From positions 2,356,001-2,420,000 of the forward strand of contig NZ_CP029033.1 of NCBI RefSeq assembly GCF_003073475.1: DNA of 64,000 bases, written 5' to 3'. Origin of the DNA: Actinobaculum sp. 313 (GTDB taxonomy: Bacteria > Actinomycetota > Actinomycetes > Actinomycetales > Actinomycetaceae). Below are positions 50,318-60,067 of this stretch, in pieces. The position numbers were made by a program, and so were the translations under genes. Each line of letters starts with the position of its first letter. Position 1 is the stretch's first letter. Below the pieces are notes generated by a model. That model had not been told where the DNA came from. It did not search any database and saw only the letters and a program-made list of their open reading frames with translations.

Positions 50318-51603
50318 CTATTGTAGTAGGTCGCGACGCACGATGGTCTGCTCACGGTCTGCGCCCACGCCGATCACACTGATGCGACAACCGGAGATCT
50401 CCTCCAGATACAACACATAGTTCCTTGCCGCCTCCGGCAGCTCGTCGAACGTTCTGCAACCGGAAATATCGTCGTGCCAGCCGGGCAAATGCTCGTAGAC
50501 GGGCTGGGCGTGGTGGAAATCCGACTGCGATACCGGAACCTCGTCAACGCGCTTCCCCTCGATCATGTATGCCACGCAAACCGGGATCGTCTCCAGGCCC
50601 CAAGCACATCAAGCTTCGTCAACACAAGGTCCGTGAGTCCATTGATGCGGCTGGAGTAGCGTGCCACCGGCGCGTCATACCATCCACAACGCCGCGGCCT
50701 CCCGGTTGTTACACCGTACTCGCCACCGTGCTCGCGCAACCACCGCCCCGCATCGTCCAGAAGCTCGGTGGGGAACGGCCCTTCTCCCACCCGCGTCACG
50801 TACGCCTTCACAATGCCCACGACGCGGCTGATACGCGTCGGGCCGACGCCGCTTCCGGTGCAGGCACCACCCGCAGTCGCATTGGACGATGTGACATAGG
50901 GGTATGTGCCATGATCGATGTCAAGCATGGTGGACTGTCCACCCTCGAACACCACCGTCTTTCCCGCATCAAGCGCCTGGTTGATCTCCAACGAGGTATC
51001 CGCGACCATCGGCCTGATCCGCTCGGTGTATTCGAGCAACTGGTCTGCCACGGCCTGCGCGTCAACGGCCTCCTCCCCATAGACTTTTGTCAGCATGCCG
51101 TTCTTCGATGTCAGGGCGCTGCTGATCTTCTGCCGCAAAATGGACTCGTCGAAGAGGTCCTGGATCCGAATTCCCACACGAGAAGCCTTATCCGCATAGC
51201 TGGGGCCGATGCCACGCCCGGTCGTCCCTATCTTGCGGGAGCCAAGCGAACGCTCGGAAAGGCGATCAAGTGCACGCCCGTAGGGCGTGATGATATGCGC
51301 GTTGGCAGAAATACGCAGGCGTGAGGTGTCAATTCCGCGCGCCTCCAGTTCGTCGACCTCTTGGAACAGCACGTCCAGATCGACGACGACCCCGTTGCCG
51401 ATCACCGGCACACACCCCGGCGAGAGAATGCCAGAGGGAAGCAAATGCAGCGCAAAGGTGTTCTCGCCAATCACTACAGTATGCCCGGCATTGTTACCGC
51501 CGTTGTACTTCACAACGTAGTCTGCACGTGCTCCCAGCTGATCGGTCGCCTTTCCCTTGCCCTCGTCGCCCCATTGCGCACCGAGGATGATTATCGCGGG
51601 CAT
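50318..51603 (-). CDS. purA: Adenylosuccinate synthetase, apparent frameshift
   Basis: From ATG 51603 (GGAG upstream): [21 protein letters not shown]-loop, [25 protein letters not shown] and GVGPTRI, all canonical. After [10 protein letters not shown] the frame breaks at 50593-50594. One more G on the coding strand gives [20 protein letters not shown], then [20 protein letters not shown] through to the stop at 50318, 428 residues, the normal PurA length. The enzyme converts IMP to adenylosuccinate with GTP. Uncorrected, it would end at 50563. Probably an intact gene with a missing base. Confidence 0.94.
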
Positions 51604-52004
51604 TCGCCTCTCCTTCACGGAACTTGTTCAGCGCCACGGACGGGGCCGCCTACGCGGTCGGCATCGGCCCTCCCCGTAGAGCTGGTACTACCGTCTCAGC
51701 ATAGCCATGAGTCTTACAAAACACAGGTGACGTTATATGCTGGACGGGTTCTTTCCGTTCGGTCCGAGCTGGGAACCGGCGGTTTCGCATTCAAAATCGC
51801 ATGATTTCAGGCATTCGACCTTTGGTCGGCGCCTGCCTGGCAGCGAGGTGCATGCCCGCTATCGAGCGAGGTGCCGGTGTCTATGCGCTACGAGTTGGGA
51901 GCGGTACCACAGCGTGTCCGCGTGAGATTTGTGCCTGAAACAAGCAATTTCCGCCGTCGTCCGCTACGCTAGCGCTGAAACTTTTTTCGCAAGGAGAATC
52001 AGCA
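51604..52004. other. 401-bp divergent intergenic region
   Basis: Between purA (minus) and glgP (plus), so it carries both promoters. AAGGAGA precedes glgP. No repeat or ORF of coding character noticed. Confidence 0.4.
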
Positions 52005-54371
52005 ATGTCAACAGACCTGACGCGATCTTTGGGCGCCTTCGTCCGCTCCGTCTCCGGCACCACCACGCGCAACTCGATCCCGCGCGAGTTCTGGACCGGC
52101 CTATCGGAGCTCGTCGTCGAAAAGCTTGCCGATAACTGGCACGCGACACAGGCAGCCTATGCTCCCGCGCGGCAGGCCGCGTATTTCTCGGCCGAATTCC
52201 TGATGGGCCGCGCCCTCCTGAACAATCTGACCAACCTCGGCCTGGTCGAGGACGCCGAGCAGGCTCTCGCCGCCTACGGGCAGAATCTCTCCGACGTGCT
52301 GGAGGCCGAACCGGATGCCGCTCTGGGTAATGGCGGCCTCGGCCGACTCGCCGCCTGCTTCCTCGATTCCTGCGCCACATTGAACCTCCCAGTAACCGGC
52401 TACGGCATCCTCTACCGCTATGGCCTGTTCAAGCAAACCATTGACAACGGCTTCCAGACCGAGCATCCGGACCCGTGGATGGAACAGGGCAACCCTTTCG
52501 TCATCCGCCGCGCCGAACAAGCCAAGTACGTGCACTTCTCAGACATGCATGTGAGGGCAGTCCCTTATGACATGCCGATCACCGGATTCGGAACTCGTAA
52601 CGTCAACACCTTGCGCCTGTGGAAGTCCGAGCCGATCGAGGAGTTCGATTACGACGCCTTCAATTCGCAACGATTCACCGATGCCATTGTGGAGCGCGAG
52701 CGCGTAGCCGATCTGTGCCGTGTCCTCTATCCGAACGACACCACGTATGAAGGCAAGGTGCTACGCGTGCGGCAACAGTACTTCTTCGTGTCGGCATCCT
52801 TGCAGACAATGATCGACAACTACCAGCGCACGCACGGCGAGGATCTCAAGGACTTCGGTAAGTTCAACGCGGTGCAGTTGAACGACACGCACCCGGTACT
52901 CGCCATCCCCGAGTTGATGCGCCTGCTGCTGGACGATCATGGCATGACCTGGGATGATGCCTGGAAGATTGTCCAGGAGACCTTCGCGTACACGAACCAC
53001 ACGGTTCTGGCGGAAGCCCTCGAATCCTGGGAGGTTTCTATCTTCCAGCAGCTCTTCCCGCGTGTCTTGGAGATTGTCGCCGAAATCGACCGCCGCTTCC
53101 GCGCGGAACTGGCCGGGCTGGGTTACGACGACGGCAAGATCAACTACATGGCACCACTTTCGGACGGACGTGTTCACATGGCATGGATTGCCTGCTACGC
53201 CTCTTTCTCCATCAATGGTGTGGCGGCGTTGCACACGGAAATCCTCAAGCGCGACACGCTCCATGACTGGTATGAGATCTGGCCCGAGAAGTTCAACAAC
53301 AAGACCAACGGCGTGACCCAACGCCGCTGGTTGAACAACTGCAACCCGCGCCTCGCTGGCCTTTTGACACGCGTGGTCGGCTCCGACAGCTGGGTGACCG
53401 ACCTGGATGAGTTGGCAATGCTGGTCGAGAAGGCCGACGACGCCATCCTCGGCGAACTCATGGCCATCAAGCAGGCCAACAAGGCGGATTTCGCCGCGTG
53501 GATCAAGAACCGGCAGGGCGTCGATATCCCGGTGGATGCGATTTACGATGTGCAAATCAAGCGTCTGCACGAGTACAAGCGTCAGGTACTCAACGCCATT
53601 TACATCCTCGATCTCTACTTCCGCCTCAAGGATGACCCGCAACTAGATACCCCGGCACGCGTGTTCATTTTCGGCGCCAAGGCGGCACCCGGTTACCGGC
53701 GCGCCAAGGCGATTATCAAGCTCATCAACGAGGTCGCCCGGCTCGTGAACTCTGACCCGGATATGGCTGGAAAGCTCAACGTCGTTTTCGTGGAGAACTA
53801 CAACGTATCCCCCGCCGAACACATCATTCCTGCGGCCGATATCTCTGAGCAGATTTCGATGGCTGGCAAAGAGGCATCCGGTACATCGAATATGAAGTTC
53901 ATGATGAACGGTGCCTTGACCCTTGGCACGCTGGACGGCGCGAATGTGGAGATTCTCGACGCTGTCGGACCGGAGAATGCCTACATCTTCGGTGCTACGG
54001 AGGACGAGCTGCCCACGCTGCGCCAGCACTACCAGCCGCGTGAGGCGTACGAGACGGTTCCCGGCCTCAAGCGCGCCTTGGATACCTTCGTCGATGGCAC
54101 CTTGAACGACGACGGAACCGGCGAGTTCCACGATCTCCTCGGTACACTCCTTGACGGCAGCTCCTGGGAGGCCGCGGATATCTATTACGTGCTGGGAGAC
54201 TTCGCCGCGTATCGCGAGGCGAAGGACCGCATGGCCGAGGGCTACCGCGACCAGACGAGCTGGGCGCGCAAGTGCTGGGTCAATATCTGCATGTCTGGCC
54301 GTTTCTCCTCCGACCGGACGATCAACGACTACGCCACCGAAGTGTGGAAGCTGGACCGGCAGGCCATCTGA
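52005..54371 (+). CDS. glgP: Glycogen/maltodextrin phosphorylase
   Basis: 788 residues, typical length. Motifs: AYFSAEFLMGRALLNNL, ALGNGGLGRLAACFLDS, KTNGVTQRRWL and the PLP-lysine segment EASGTSNMKFMMNGALTLGT. It releases glucose-1-phosphate from alpha-1,4-glucan. Ribosome site AAGGAGA. Followed by a strong terminator. It could degrade the glucan made by amylosucrase in this window (inference). Confidence 0.97.
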   Translation: MSTDLTRSLGAFVRSVSGTTTRNSIPREFWTGLSELVVEKLADNWHATQAAYAPARQAAYFSAEFLMGRALLNNLTNLGLVEDAEQALAAYGQNLSDVLEAEPDAALGNGGLGRLAACFLDSCATLNLPVTGYGILYRYGLFKQTIDNGFQTEHPDPWMEQGNPFVIRRAEQAKYVHFSDMHVRAVPYDMPITGFGTRNVNTLRLWKSEPIEEFDYDAFNSQRFTDAIVERERVADLCRVLYPNDTTYEGKVLRVRQQYFFVSASLQTMIDNYQRTHGEDLKDFGKFNAVQLNDTHPVLAIPELMRLLLDDHGMTWDDAWKIVQETFAYTNHTVLAEALESWEVSIFQQLFPRVLEIVAEIDRRFRAELAGLGYDDGKINYMAPLSDGRVHMAWIACYASFSINGVAALHTEILKRDTLHDWYEIWPEKFNNKTNGVTQRRWLNNCNPRLAGLLTRVVGSDSWVTDLDELAMLVEKADDAILGELMAIKQANKADFAAWIKNRQGVDIPVDAIYDVQIKRLHEYKRQVLNAIYILDLYFRLKDDPQLDTPARVFIFGAKAAPGYRRAKAIIKLINEVARLVNSDPDMAGKLNVVFVENYNVSPAEHIIPAADISEQISMAGKEASGTSNMKFMMNGALTLGTLDGANVEILDAVGPENAYIFGATEDELPTLRQHYQPREAYETVPGLKRALDTFVDGTLNDDGTGEFHDLLGTLLDGSSWEAADIYYVLGDFAAYREAKDRMAEGYRDQTSWARKCWVNICMSGRFSSDRTINDYATEVWKLDRQAI

Positions 54372-54463
54372 GTGGACGAAGATCGGTAAGGTGCTGGGCC
54401 CGGCTGCGCCGTGCACCCGGTTTCAAAAGTCACGCTGGGCTCCGATACGGATATGTTGTCACT

Positions 54464-54493
54464 AAGTGTGCCCCCGCTGAAGGGGGCACACTT
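54464..54493. terminator. Terminator after glgP
   Basis: AAGTGTGCCCCC - GCTGAA - its perfect 12-bp complement, 93 bp after the glgP stop. T-run is weak (GCATTTGC). Confidence 0.75.
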
Positions 54494-54576
54494 GCATTTG
54501 CGGGAAGGCGCATGTGTTCAGACATCTGCCGCAGGGCACCTGTCTGAACCCAGCTCACAGGCGCGACCATCAGCTT

Positions 54577-54659
54577 GCTTGTATGGGTCACTTGGCTTGC
54601 ATGGGTCACTTTGCTTGTACGGGTCACTTTGCTTGTACGGGTCACTTTGCTTGTACGGG
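54577..54659. repeat. 18-bp minisatellite, 4.6 units
   Basis: GCTTGTACGGGTCACTTT repeats from 54577, 54595, 54613 and 54631 with a partial fifth at 54649; the first two units carry one or two substitutions. A variable tract 330 bp before the sugar transporter. Confidence 0.92.
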
Positions 54660-54843
54660 GATCGTGTACGAGTTGTGCGATCAGGTCCTGCTGACGCAAG
54701 CAACGGCGTCGTCCGGAAGCTCAAAGCCCGGTAGAGGCACCCTTTCCTCCCACACACGTCACATGCGCTTTCACAATCTCCGCAACGCGACTGATGCGCA
54801 CCAGGCCTACTCCACTTCCGCATTCACAACAGTACCGCACATA

Positions 54844-54882
54844 ACAGTTCTGCAACGTTTTTCACAAACACTGCAAGACTGT
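54844..54882. promoter_or_regulatory. Imperfect inverted repeat upstream of sugar ABC operon
   Basis: ACAGTTCTGCA and TGCAAGACTGT are complementary at 9 of 11 positions and lie 17 bp apart, 106-144 bp before the binding-protein start. A LacI-like half-site (TGCAACG) overlaps the left arm. A 7-bp stem GCCCGAG/CTCGGGC follows at 54904-54924 in the presumed leader. Candidate operator for local sugar control; no regulator gene is adjacent. Confidence 0.4.
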
Positions 54883-54987
54883 GGTAGGAATGTATGTGCA
54901 CACGCCCGAGCCACGGCCTCGGGCATAAACATAACCCGGTGACGGCCACAACATCGTCGTGACCGTGTCCAAAGGAGGGCATTACGT

Positions 54988-56325
54988 ATGCGTCGCTTTA
55001 GAACATACGCAGCACTCGGCAGCATTGCCGCACTGGCACTTGCCGGAGCGGCGGGTTGCAGCAGCAGTGATGATTCAAGTGATGACGGAGAGGCATCCGT
55101 CTACTACCTTAACTTCAAGCCAGAATCTGAAGACGCTTGGAAAGAGGTTGCAGCCGCCTACGAAAAAGAGACTGGTGTCAAAGTCAAGATTGTCACCGCA
55201 GCCTCTGGCGACTACCAGCCGACCCTGAAGACCGAACTGGCGAAGTCAGATGCACCGACGTTGTTCAATATCAATGGACCCGTCGGCTATGAGACGTGGA
55301 AGGACTACACGCTCGATCTGACTGACACGGATTTTGCGAAGCATCTTTCCGACCCTTCAATGGCGGTGACCGGTGAAGACGGCAAGATCTACGGTGTACC
55401 GTTCGCAACCGAAGGTTATGGCATCATCTACAACGATGCCATCATGCAGCAGTACTTCCAGACTGACGGTGCGGTCGCCACGTCCATGGATGACATCAAC
55501 AACTTCGACACCCTCAAGGCTGTCGCGGATGACATGCAATCCAAGAAGGATGAACTCGGAATCGACGGCGTGTTCGCGTCGACGTCGCTGTCACCGGGCG
55601 AGGAGTGGCGCTGGCAGACCCATCTCGCCAACTATCCTGTCTACTACGAATTGCGCGATAAAGATCTTGCCGATACCGACACGGTCGAGATGACCTACGG
55701 CGACAACTACAAGGATATCTTCGATCTCTATCTAACGGACTCGACGATCTCCGCATCCCAGGCGCCCGCCAAACTCGTCACTGATTCAATGTCCGAGTTT
55801 GCGCTCGGGAAGGCCGCCATGGTACAAAACGGCAACTGGGCTTGGAGCCAGATCTCCGAGGTGGAAGGCAACACCGTCAAGGAAGAAGACATCCACTTCC
55901 TACCGATTTACATGGGAGTCGACGGTGAAGAAGAAGCCGGTCTCGCTATTGGCACCGAAAACTTCCTCGCCGTGAATTCGCAGGCATCGGAGGCAGACCA
56001 GCAAGCTGCCATTGACTTCGCAAACTGGCTCTTCACCTCTGAGGATGGCACGAAACTTGTCTCCGAGAAGCTCGGCTTCATCGCACCCTTCGACACTTTT
56101 GAAGATCTAGCCCCCGAGGACCCGCTCGGCAAGGAAGTCGTCGAGTACATGAACAACGACGACCTGTACAACGTTACCTGGGTCTTTACTGTTTTCCCGA
56201 GCCAGGACTTCAAGAACCAGCTCGGTCAGCACCTCTCGCAGTACGCAACCGGCCAGGAGGAATGGTCGGATGTGATGGAGTACTTCACCAGCGCGTGGAC
56301 CTCCGAGAAGCAGAAAAATAGCTAG
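54988..56325 (+). CDS. Sugar ABC transporter substrate-binding lipoprotein (CUT1)
   Basis: 445 residues from ATG 54988 with AAAGGAGG upstream. Signal peptide and lipobox-like AGAAGC (Cys 24), then a Ser/Asp linker. Family-1 extracellular solute-binding pattern: WKEVAAAYEKETGVKVKIVT, DAPTLFNINGP, DGKIYGVPFATEGYGIIYND, FALGKAAMVQNGNWAW. Delivers an oligosaccharide, probably a maltodextrin or related alpha-glucoside given the context (inference). No ATPase gene is present; such systems usually share a multi-operon MsiK-type ATPase. Confidence 0.93.
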   Translation: MRRFRTYAALGSIAALALAGAAGCSSSDDSSDDGEASVYYLNFKPESEDAWKEVAAAYEKETGVKVKIVTAASGDYQPTLKTELAKSDAPTLFNINGPVGYETWKDYTLDLTDTDFAKHLSDPSMAVTGEDGKIYGVPFATEGYGIIYNDAIMQQYFQTDGAVATSMDDINNFDTLKAVADDMQSKKDELGIDGVFASTSLSPGEEWRWQTHLANYPVYYELRDKDLADTDTVEMTYGDNYKDIFDLYLTDSTISASQAPAKLVTDSMSEFALGKAAMVQNGNWAWSQISEVEGNTVKEEDIHFLPIYMGVDGEEEAGLAIGTENFLAVNSQASEADQQAAIDFANWLFTSEDGTKLVSEKLGFIAPFDTFEDLAPEDPLGKEVVEYMNNDDLYNVTWVFTVFPSQDFKNQLGQHLSQYATGQEEWSDVMEYFTSAWTSEKQKNS

Positions 56326-56333
56326 TCATAGCC

Positions 56334-56366
56334 GTCCGGGCACCGGTCGTGCATCGGTGCCCGGAC
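56334..56366. promoter_or_regulatory. Intercistronic hairpin between binding protein and permease
   Basis: GTCCGGGCACCG - 9 bp - CGGTGCCCGGAC, a perfect 12-bp stem without a T-run, 9 bp past the binding-protein stop. Such hairpins often stabilise the binding-protein message or reduce downstream expression. Confidence 0.7.
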
Positions 56367-56379
56367 GAGAGGTTAAGCC

Positions 56380-57225
56380 ATGACGAGAACTCTCCGAATT
56401 TACTCAGCACATTTCACGGCGCCTACATTGATCGCGTTCTTGATCGCGTTCCTTGCCCCGTTTTTCATCGGCCTCTATCTCTCCTTCACGAAGTTCACCA
56501 CCCTCACGAACGCCCAGTGGGTAGGAATTGAGAACTACCAAAAGGCCTTCTCCGACGGGCAGAACTTCGCCTACGCGCTGCTGTTCACCGCGCTCATCTC
56601 GATTGTTTCCATCATCACGGTCAATATCGGGGCCTTCGTACTTGCTTACATGCTCACGAAGAAGCTCCGCGGTACGAATTTCTTCCGTACCATCTTCTTC
56701 ATGCCGAACCTGATCGGCGGCATCGTACTCGGCTACACCTGGCAGGCAATGCTCAACGCCATCCTGAGTCGTTGGGAAATGACTCTGTTCAATGACTGGA
56801 AGCTCGGCTTCGCGGGCCTCGTCATGCTAATCAACTGGCAGCTAATGGGCTACATGATGATCATCTACATTGCGGGGCTGCAGAATGTGCCGCCGGAGCT
56901 ACTCGAAGCGGCCGAGATCGATGGAGCTTCCGGGTGGCAGAAACTGCGCTCTGTCACGATCCCCATGGTTATGCCCTCCGTGACTATCTGCCTGTTTCTC
57001 ACGCTGGCCAACACCTTCAAGATGTATGACCAGAACTTGGCGCTGACCAGCGGTGCTCCTTTACAGAAAACCCAAATGGCCGCTTTGAACATCGTCTCCA
57101 CCATGTATGACAAAGTCTCCCAGGAAGGGATTGCGCAGGCCAAGGCCGTGATCTTCTTCCTGATCGTCTCGGTCATTGCGCTGTTGCAACTGCGCGCCAC
57201 ACGTTCCAGGGAGGTGGATCAGTGA
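56380..57225 (+). CDS. Sugar ABC transporter permease (MalF-like)
   Basis: 281 residues with six TM helices. The cytoplasmic EAA loop is visible as ELLEAAEIDGASGWQKLRSVTIPM, which contacts the ATPase. CUT1 family. Overlaps the next permease start by 4 bp (GTGA). Confidence 0.94.
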   Translation: MTRTLRIYSAHFTAPTLIAFLIAFLAPFFIGLYLSFTKFTTLTNAQWVGIENYQKAFSDGQNFAYALLFTALISIVSIITVNIGAFVLAYMLTKKLRGTNFFRTIFFMPNLIGGIVLGYTWQAMLNAILSRWEMTLFNDWKLGFAGLVMLINWQLMGYMMIIYIAGLQNVPPELLEAAEIDGASGWQKLRSVTIPMVMPSVTICLFLTLANTFKMYDQNLALTSGAPLQKTQMAALNIVSTMYDKVSQEGIAQAKAVIFFLIVSVIALLQLRATRSREVDQ

Positions 57226-58136
57226 GTACCGCTGTAGTAGCGACGTCGACAGACTTCCCCGCCGCGTCGGATGGCAAACTAAACATGCCGAATACTCGTC
57301 CGAAGACGACACCCGGACGCGTGGTTGCCGTCATCGTACTGAGCTTCCTCGCACTCGTCTATCTTGTTCCGCTGGCCTTCATCCTCATCAACTCGTTCAA
57401 AAACAAGTTGTTCATCTCAGCTGATCCGTTCAGCATCCCCACTGGTGACAGCTTCGCCGGAGTGACGAACTACGAAACCGGCCTCCAACTCAATGGCTTC
57501 CTGCGCGCTATTGGCTGGTCACTGTTCATTACAGTGTGCTCGGTGATTGTGATCGTCTTCTTCTGCGCGATGACCGCCTACTACATCACCCGAGTGAAAA
57601 CCTGGTGGACGTCTCTGCTCTACTACATGTTCGCCTTCTCCATGATCGCACCCTTCCAGATGGTCATGTTTCCAACCGTGAAGATCGCGGACGCCCTCGG
57701 CCTCGCAACCCCTTGGGGGATGATCGTCCTCTACCTCGGCTTCGGGGCTGGACTGTCGGTATTCCTCTTCTCAGGTTTCGTTCGGTCAATCCCACTAGAG
57801 ATCGAAGAGGCAGCCTTCATAGATGGCTGCTCGCCACTACAGAATTACTTCCGCGTGGTATTGCCACTTCTCAAACCCACCGCGATTACGGTTGCCATTC
57901 TTAACGCAATGTGGGTGTGGAACGACTACTTGCTCCCGAATCTGGTAATCGGGCAAGACGAGAACTACCGGACTATCCCCATCGTCATTCAGTCTCTTAT
58001 AGGTTCGAACGGCAACCGCGACATGGGTGCGCAGATGGCGATGTTGGTTCTCGCTATCGTGCCCATCGTTATCTTTTACCTCTCCGCCCAGAAGTACATC
58101 ATCGAGGGCGTCGCCGCGGGTGCGGTCAAGGGGTAG
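57222..58136 (+). CDS. Sugar ABC transporter permease (MalG-like)
   Basis: 304 residues from GTG 57222. A 40-residue N-terminal cytosolic segment, six TM helices, and EAA loop EIEEAAFIDGCSPLQNYFRVVLPLL. CUT1 family. The last codons (GAVKG-stop) are the first unit of a 33-bp tandem duplication that continues into the intergenic DNA. Confidence 0.94.
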   Translation: MSTAVVATSTDFPAASDGKLNMPNTRPKTTPGRVVAVIVLSFLALVYLVPLAFILINSFKNKLFISADPFSIPTGDSFAGVTNYETGLQLNGFLRAIGWSLFITVCSVIVIVFFCAMTAYYITRVKTWWTSLLYYMFAFSMIAPFQMVMFPTVKIADALGLATPWGMIVLYLGFGAGLSVFLFSGFVRSIPLEIEEAAFIDGCSPLQNYFRVVLPLLKPTAITVAILNAMWVWNDYLLPNLVIGQDENYRTIPIVIQSLIGSNGNRDMGAQMAMLVLAIVPIVIFYLSAQKYIIEGVAAGAVKG

Positions 58137-58195
58137 ACAAAGCCGCGACCGGATGCTGTCAAGGGGTCGGCAAAGCCGCGGCCGGGTGCTGCCAT
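58119..58195. repeat. 33-bp tandem repeat covering the 3' end of the permease gene
   Basis: Three units with the core G(G/C)TGC(G/T)G(T/C)CA(A/T)GGGGT start near 58119, 58152 and 58185. Unit one contains the final codons and stop of the MalG-like gene; units two and three are non-coding copies. Confidence 0.75.
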
Positions 58196-58429
58196 GGGGT
58201 AACGAAGTCACGCAGGTCCTTCCCCAGGCCGCGCCCGGTCGCTATTCCCGTCGTAGCACCATGGCTTACGCCCATGTGGAACGAGTCCACAGCGGCACAG
58301 CCCAGGAGAATGCGGGACAGATTGGGTACAATCCGGTCGGCATGCACAGCTGGTGAGATGAGGGACAAATCGGGCATCACCCACCCGGCGACCCGACCGG
58401 CATTCACAGCTCGTGAGAAGGAGAAGTAA

Positions 58430-59068
58430 ATGGCACAGTGGCTAGGGCCTGACTCATCGTTCTACCGAGCCCTGACCGCGGCGACGGACCTCGTTGTTAT
58501 CAATCTTCTGACACTGCTGGGCTGTCTACCGGTCATCACCGCCGGGGCGTCTTTAACCGCCTGCGCGCGGGTCACAATGGATATGGCGCGCGACGAGGAT
58601 GGGTTGATTGCCAGGAGCTGGTGGCGATCATTCCGTAGAAATCTCATACAGTCCCTCGGATGGTGGCTGCCGATCACGATCTTGCTTTTCCTCCTCTGGC
58701 TAGAGAATAGATTGCTTGGCGGCATGGCGAGCCCCGGCGCATCTGGAGCGCTGACGGGCCTGCTCATCGCCGGAGTCGTATTTCTGGTGGCACTGCTTAC
58801 CTGGCTGATCCCGCTAGTGGCCTTCTTCGAGAACACGGTTGTTGGCCATGTGGGCAACGCGGCGTTGCTGGCGGTTGGGCATCTGGGGCGTACGATCCTG
58901 ACGCTCGGCCTGCTTGCCGCACCAGTAGTACTGGGGTTCTACGTGTCGGCTGCGCGGGCTCCACTCGCGTGGTTCATGATTCTGTTGGGAGTTGCATTCA
59001 TTGCGTACCTGATCGCACTCATCGAGCTTCCCGTGATCAATCGTCTGCGCGCTGCCGCACGCGAGTAG
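58430..59068 (+). CDS. YesL/DUF624 membrane protein
   Basis: 212 residues, about five TM helices. N-terminal VVINLLTLLGCLPVITAGAS is the DUF624 (YesL) hallmark; AFFENTVVGHVGNAALLAV follows. YesL-like proteins commonly accompany CUT1 oligosaccharide importers, as here, 293 bp downstream. Molecular role unknown. Confidence 0.88.
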   Translation: MAQWLGPDSSFYRALTAATDLVVINLLTLLGCLPVITAGASLTACARVTMDMARDEDGLIARSWWRSFRRNLIQSLGWWLPITILLFLLWLENRLLGGMASPGASGALTGLLIAGVVFLVALLTWLIPLVAFFENTVVGHVGNAALLAVGHLGRTILTLGLLAAPVVLGFYVSAARAPLAWFMILLGVAFIAYLIALIELPVINRLRAAARE

Positions 59069-59161
59069 CTTTTGCACGATTCCCCTCCCAAAAACCTGAC
59101 TGGCCGTTTTCCGCCTGTCGTTTCGCGCCTGCCGTGCCTGCCTCTCCACACCTCGCCACGC

Positions 59162-59330
59162 TCGACCCACTCCCGTTTTCCGGGTTTTCCACTAGCAGCT
59201 GTGAAACCCGTGATCCTCGTCCATCCCACTCCCGTTCTCCGGGTGTTCCACCAGCAACCATGGAACCTGTGATCCCCGTCCACGCCGCCCCCTTCTCCGG
59301 GATTTCCACCAATTTCCGCGAATAACCCGG
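59162..59330. repeat. 59-bp degenerate tandem repeat
   Basis: Two and a half units of about 58-59 bp start near 59162, 59220 and 59279. Core pattern CCCACTCCCGTT(T/C)TCCGGG(T)(T/G)TTCCAC. Shortly downstream of the YesL gene. No coding content. Confidence 0.75.
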
Positions 59331-59486
59331 AAAACAAGCAAAAGCCCGGAGAACCCGGCCCAGTAACTTCAGCCCGAGTTGCCCGGATCATGCCCTCGAT
59401 TTCCGGAGACTGGCCGTTTGGCCCCAGAATGCGAGACTAGAATCTAGTAGCCGTCGGCATCCAATGCGAATCTAGAAGGTCATGCT

Positions 59487-59624
59487 ATGTGCGACTCAGG
59501 CGACGCTCGTTTCAATCTCTGGACGGGGCCACTACTGGACGCCCGGGCACGAATGACGGTCGCGGATCTAGATACCGTCGCTGGTTTACGCGTTGCTGAG
59601 CTGGCGCTACGCGACGCGAAGTGA
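59487..59624 (+). CDS. Small hypothetical ORF A
   Basis: 45 residues from ATG 59487 (MCDSGDARFNLWTGPLLDAR). Its TGA overlaps a GTG start (GTGA). Unrecognised. A missing base near 59620 would fuse it to the next frame (ALRDAK-VNQQVESAL), the same direction of shift as in other genes of this window, so A and B may be one gene. Confidence 0.4.
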   Translation: MCDSGDARFNLWTGPLLDARARMTVADLDTVAGLRVAELALRDAK

Positions 59625-60067
59625 ACCAGCAGGTCGAGTCGGCACTACAGCGTCATGCATCACCCTGGCACGCACTCGCCCTGCGGCGTGGCGGCAGCCG
59701 TTTGAGCTTCTGGCTCGGCGACGGCGAGTTCCTTCCCTGGGAGTTGATCCCAGGCGTTCGCGAGAAGGTTCAAATACACCACATCCTCTTGGCAACACGG
59801 GATGCGGCCAGTGCGCCAGGCCACGCCGACGCCAGTGCGCCGGACCTCGACAATTCAGGCAGCAGCCACATTCCTTCCTGCGAAATGTTTTCAGGCCAAT
59901 GTAGAACATGGCAGTGTCAACGTACAGCGTTTCTCCCGGCAAGCGATGTCACTTATCGTGCACGCTCGCGAATCTCATGGCGCAACGGTCAGCAGCCTGG
60001 TCGCAATTCAAAAAGAGGACATTCCGTTGGATATCCCGCTAGACACAAAGACTTTTGCACTTCTTGA
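59621..60067 (+). CDS. Small hypothetical ORF B
   Basis: 148 residues from GTG 59621. The first 70 residues look protein-like (SPWHALALRRGGSRLSFWLG, then DGEFLPWELIPGVREKV); the latter half has biased composition (Ser, Cys, Arg) and overlaps ORF C in another frame, so it may not be translated as read. Unrecognised. Confidence 0.35.
   Translation: MNQQVESALQRHASPWHALALRRGGSRLSFWLGDGEFLPWELIPGVREKVQIHHILLATRDAASAPGHADASAPDLDNSGSSHIPSCEMFSGQCRTWQCQRTAFLPASDVTYRARSRISWRNGQQPGRNSKRGHSVGYPARHKDFCTS

Larger units (their letters stand above)
54372..54987. other. 616-bp intergenic region
   Basis: Holds the glgP terminator, an 18-bp minisatellite and the probable regulatory region of the sugar ABC operon (inverted repeat at 54844-54882, hairpin at 54904-54924, ribosome site AAAGGAGG). 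No ORF of coding character. Confidence 0.6.

Noticed and set aside
52761-53642. Long antisense ORF inside glgP
   Set aside because: Shadow frame; glgP is unambiguous across its whole length.
54518-54823. Minus-strand ORF with repeated DPYKQS motif
   Set aside because: It is the translation of the 18-bp minisatellite; no ribosome site or family similarity.
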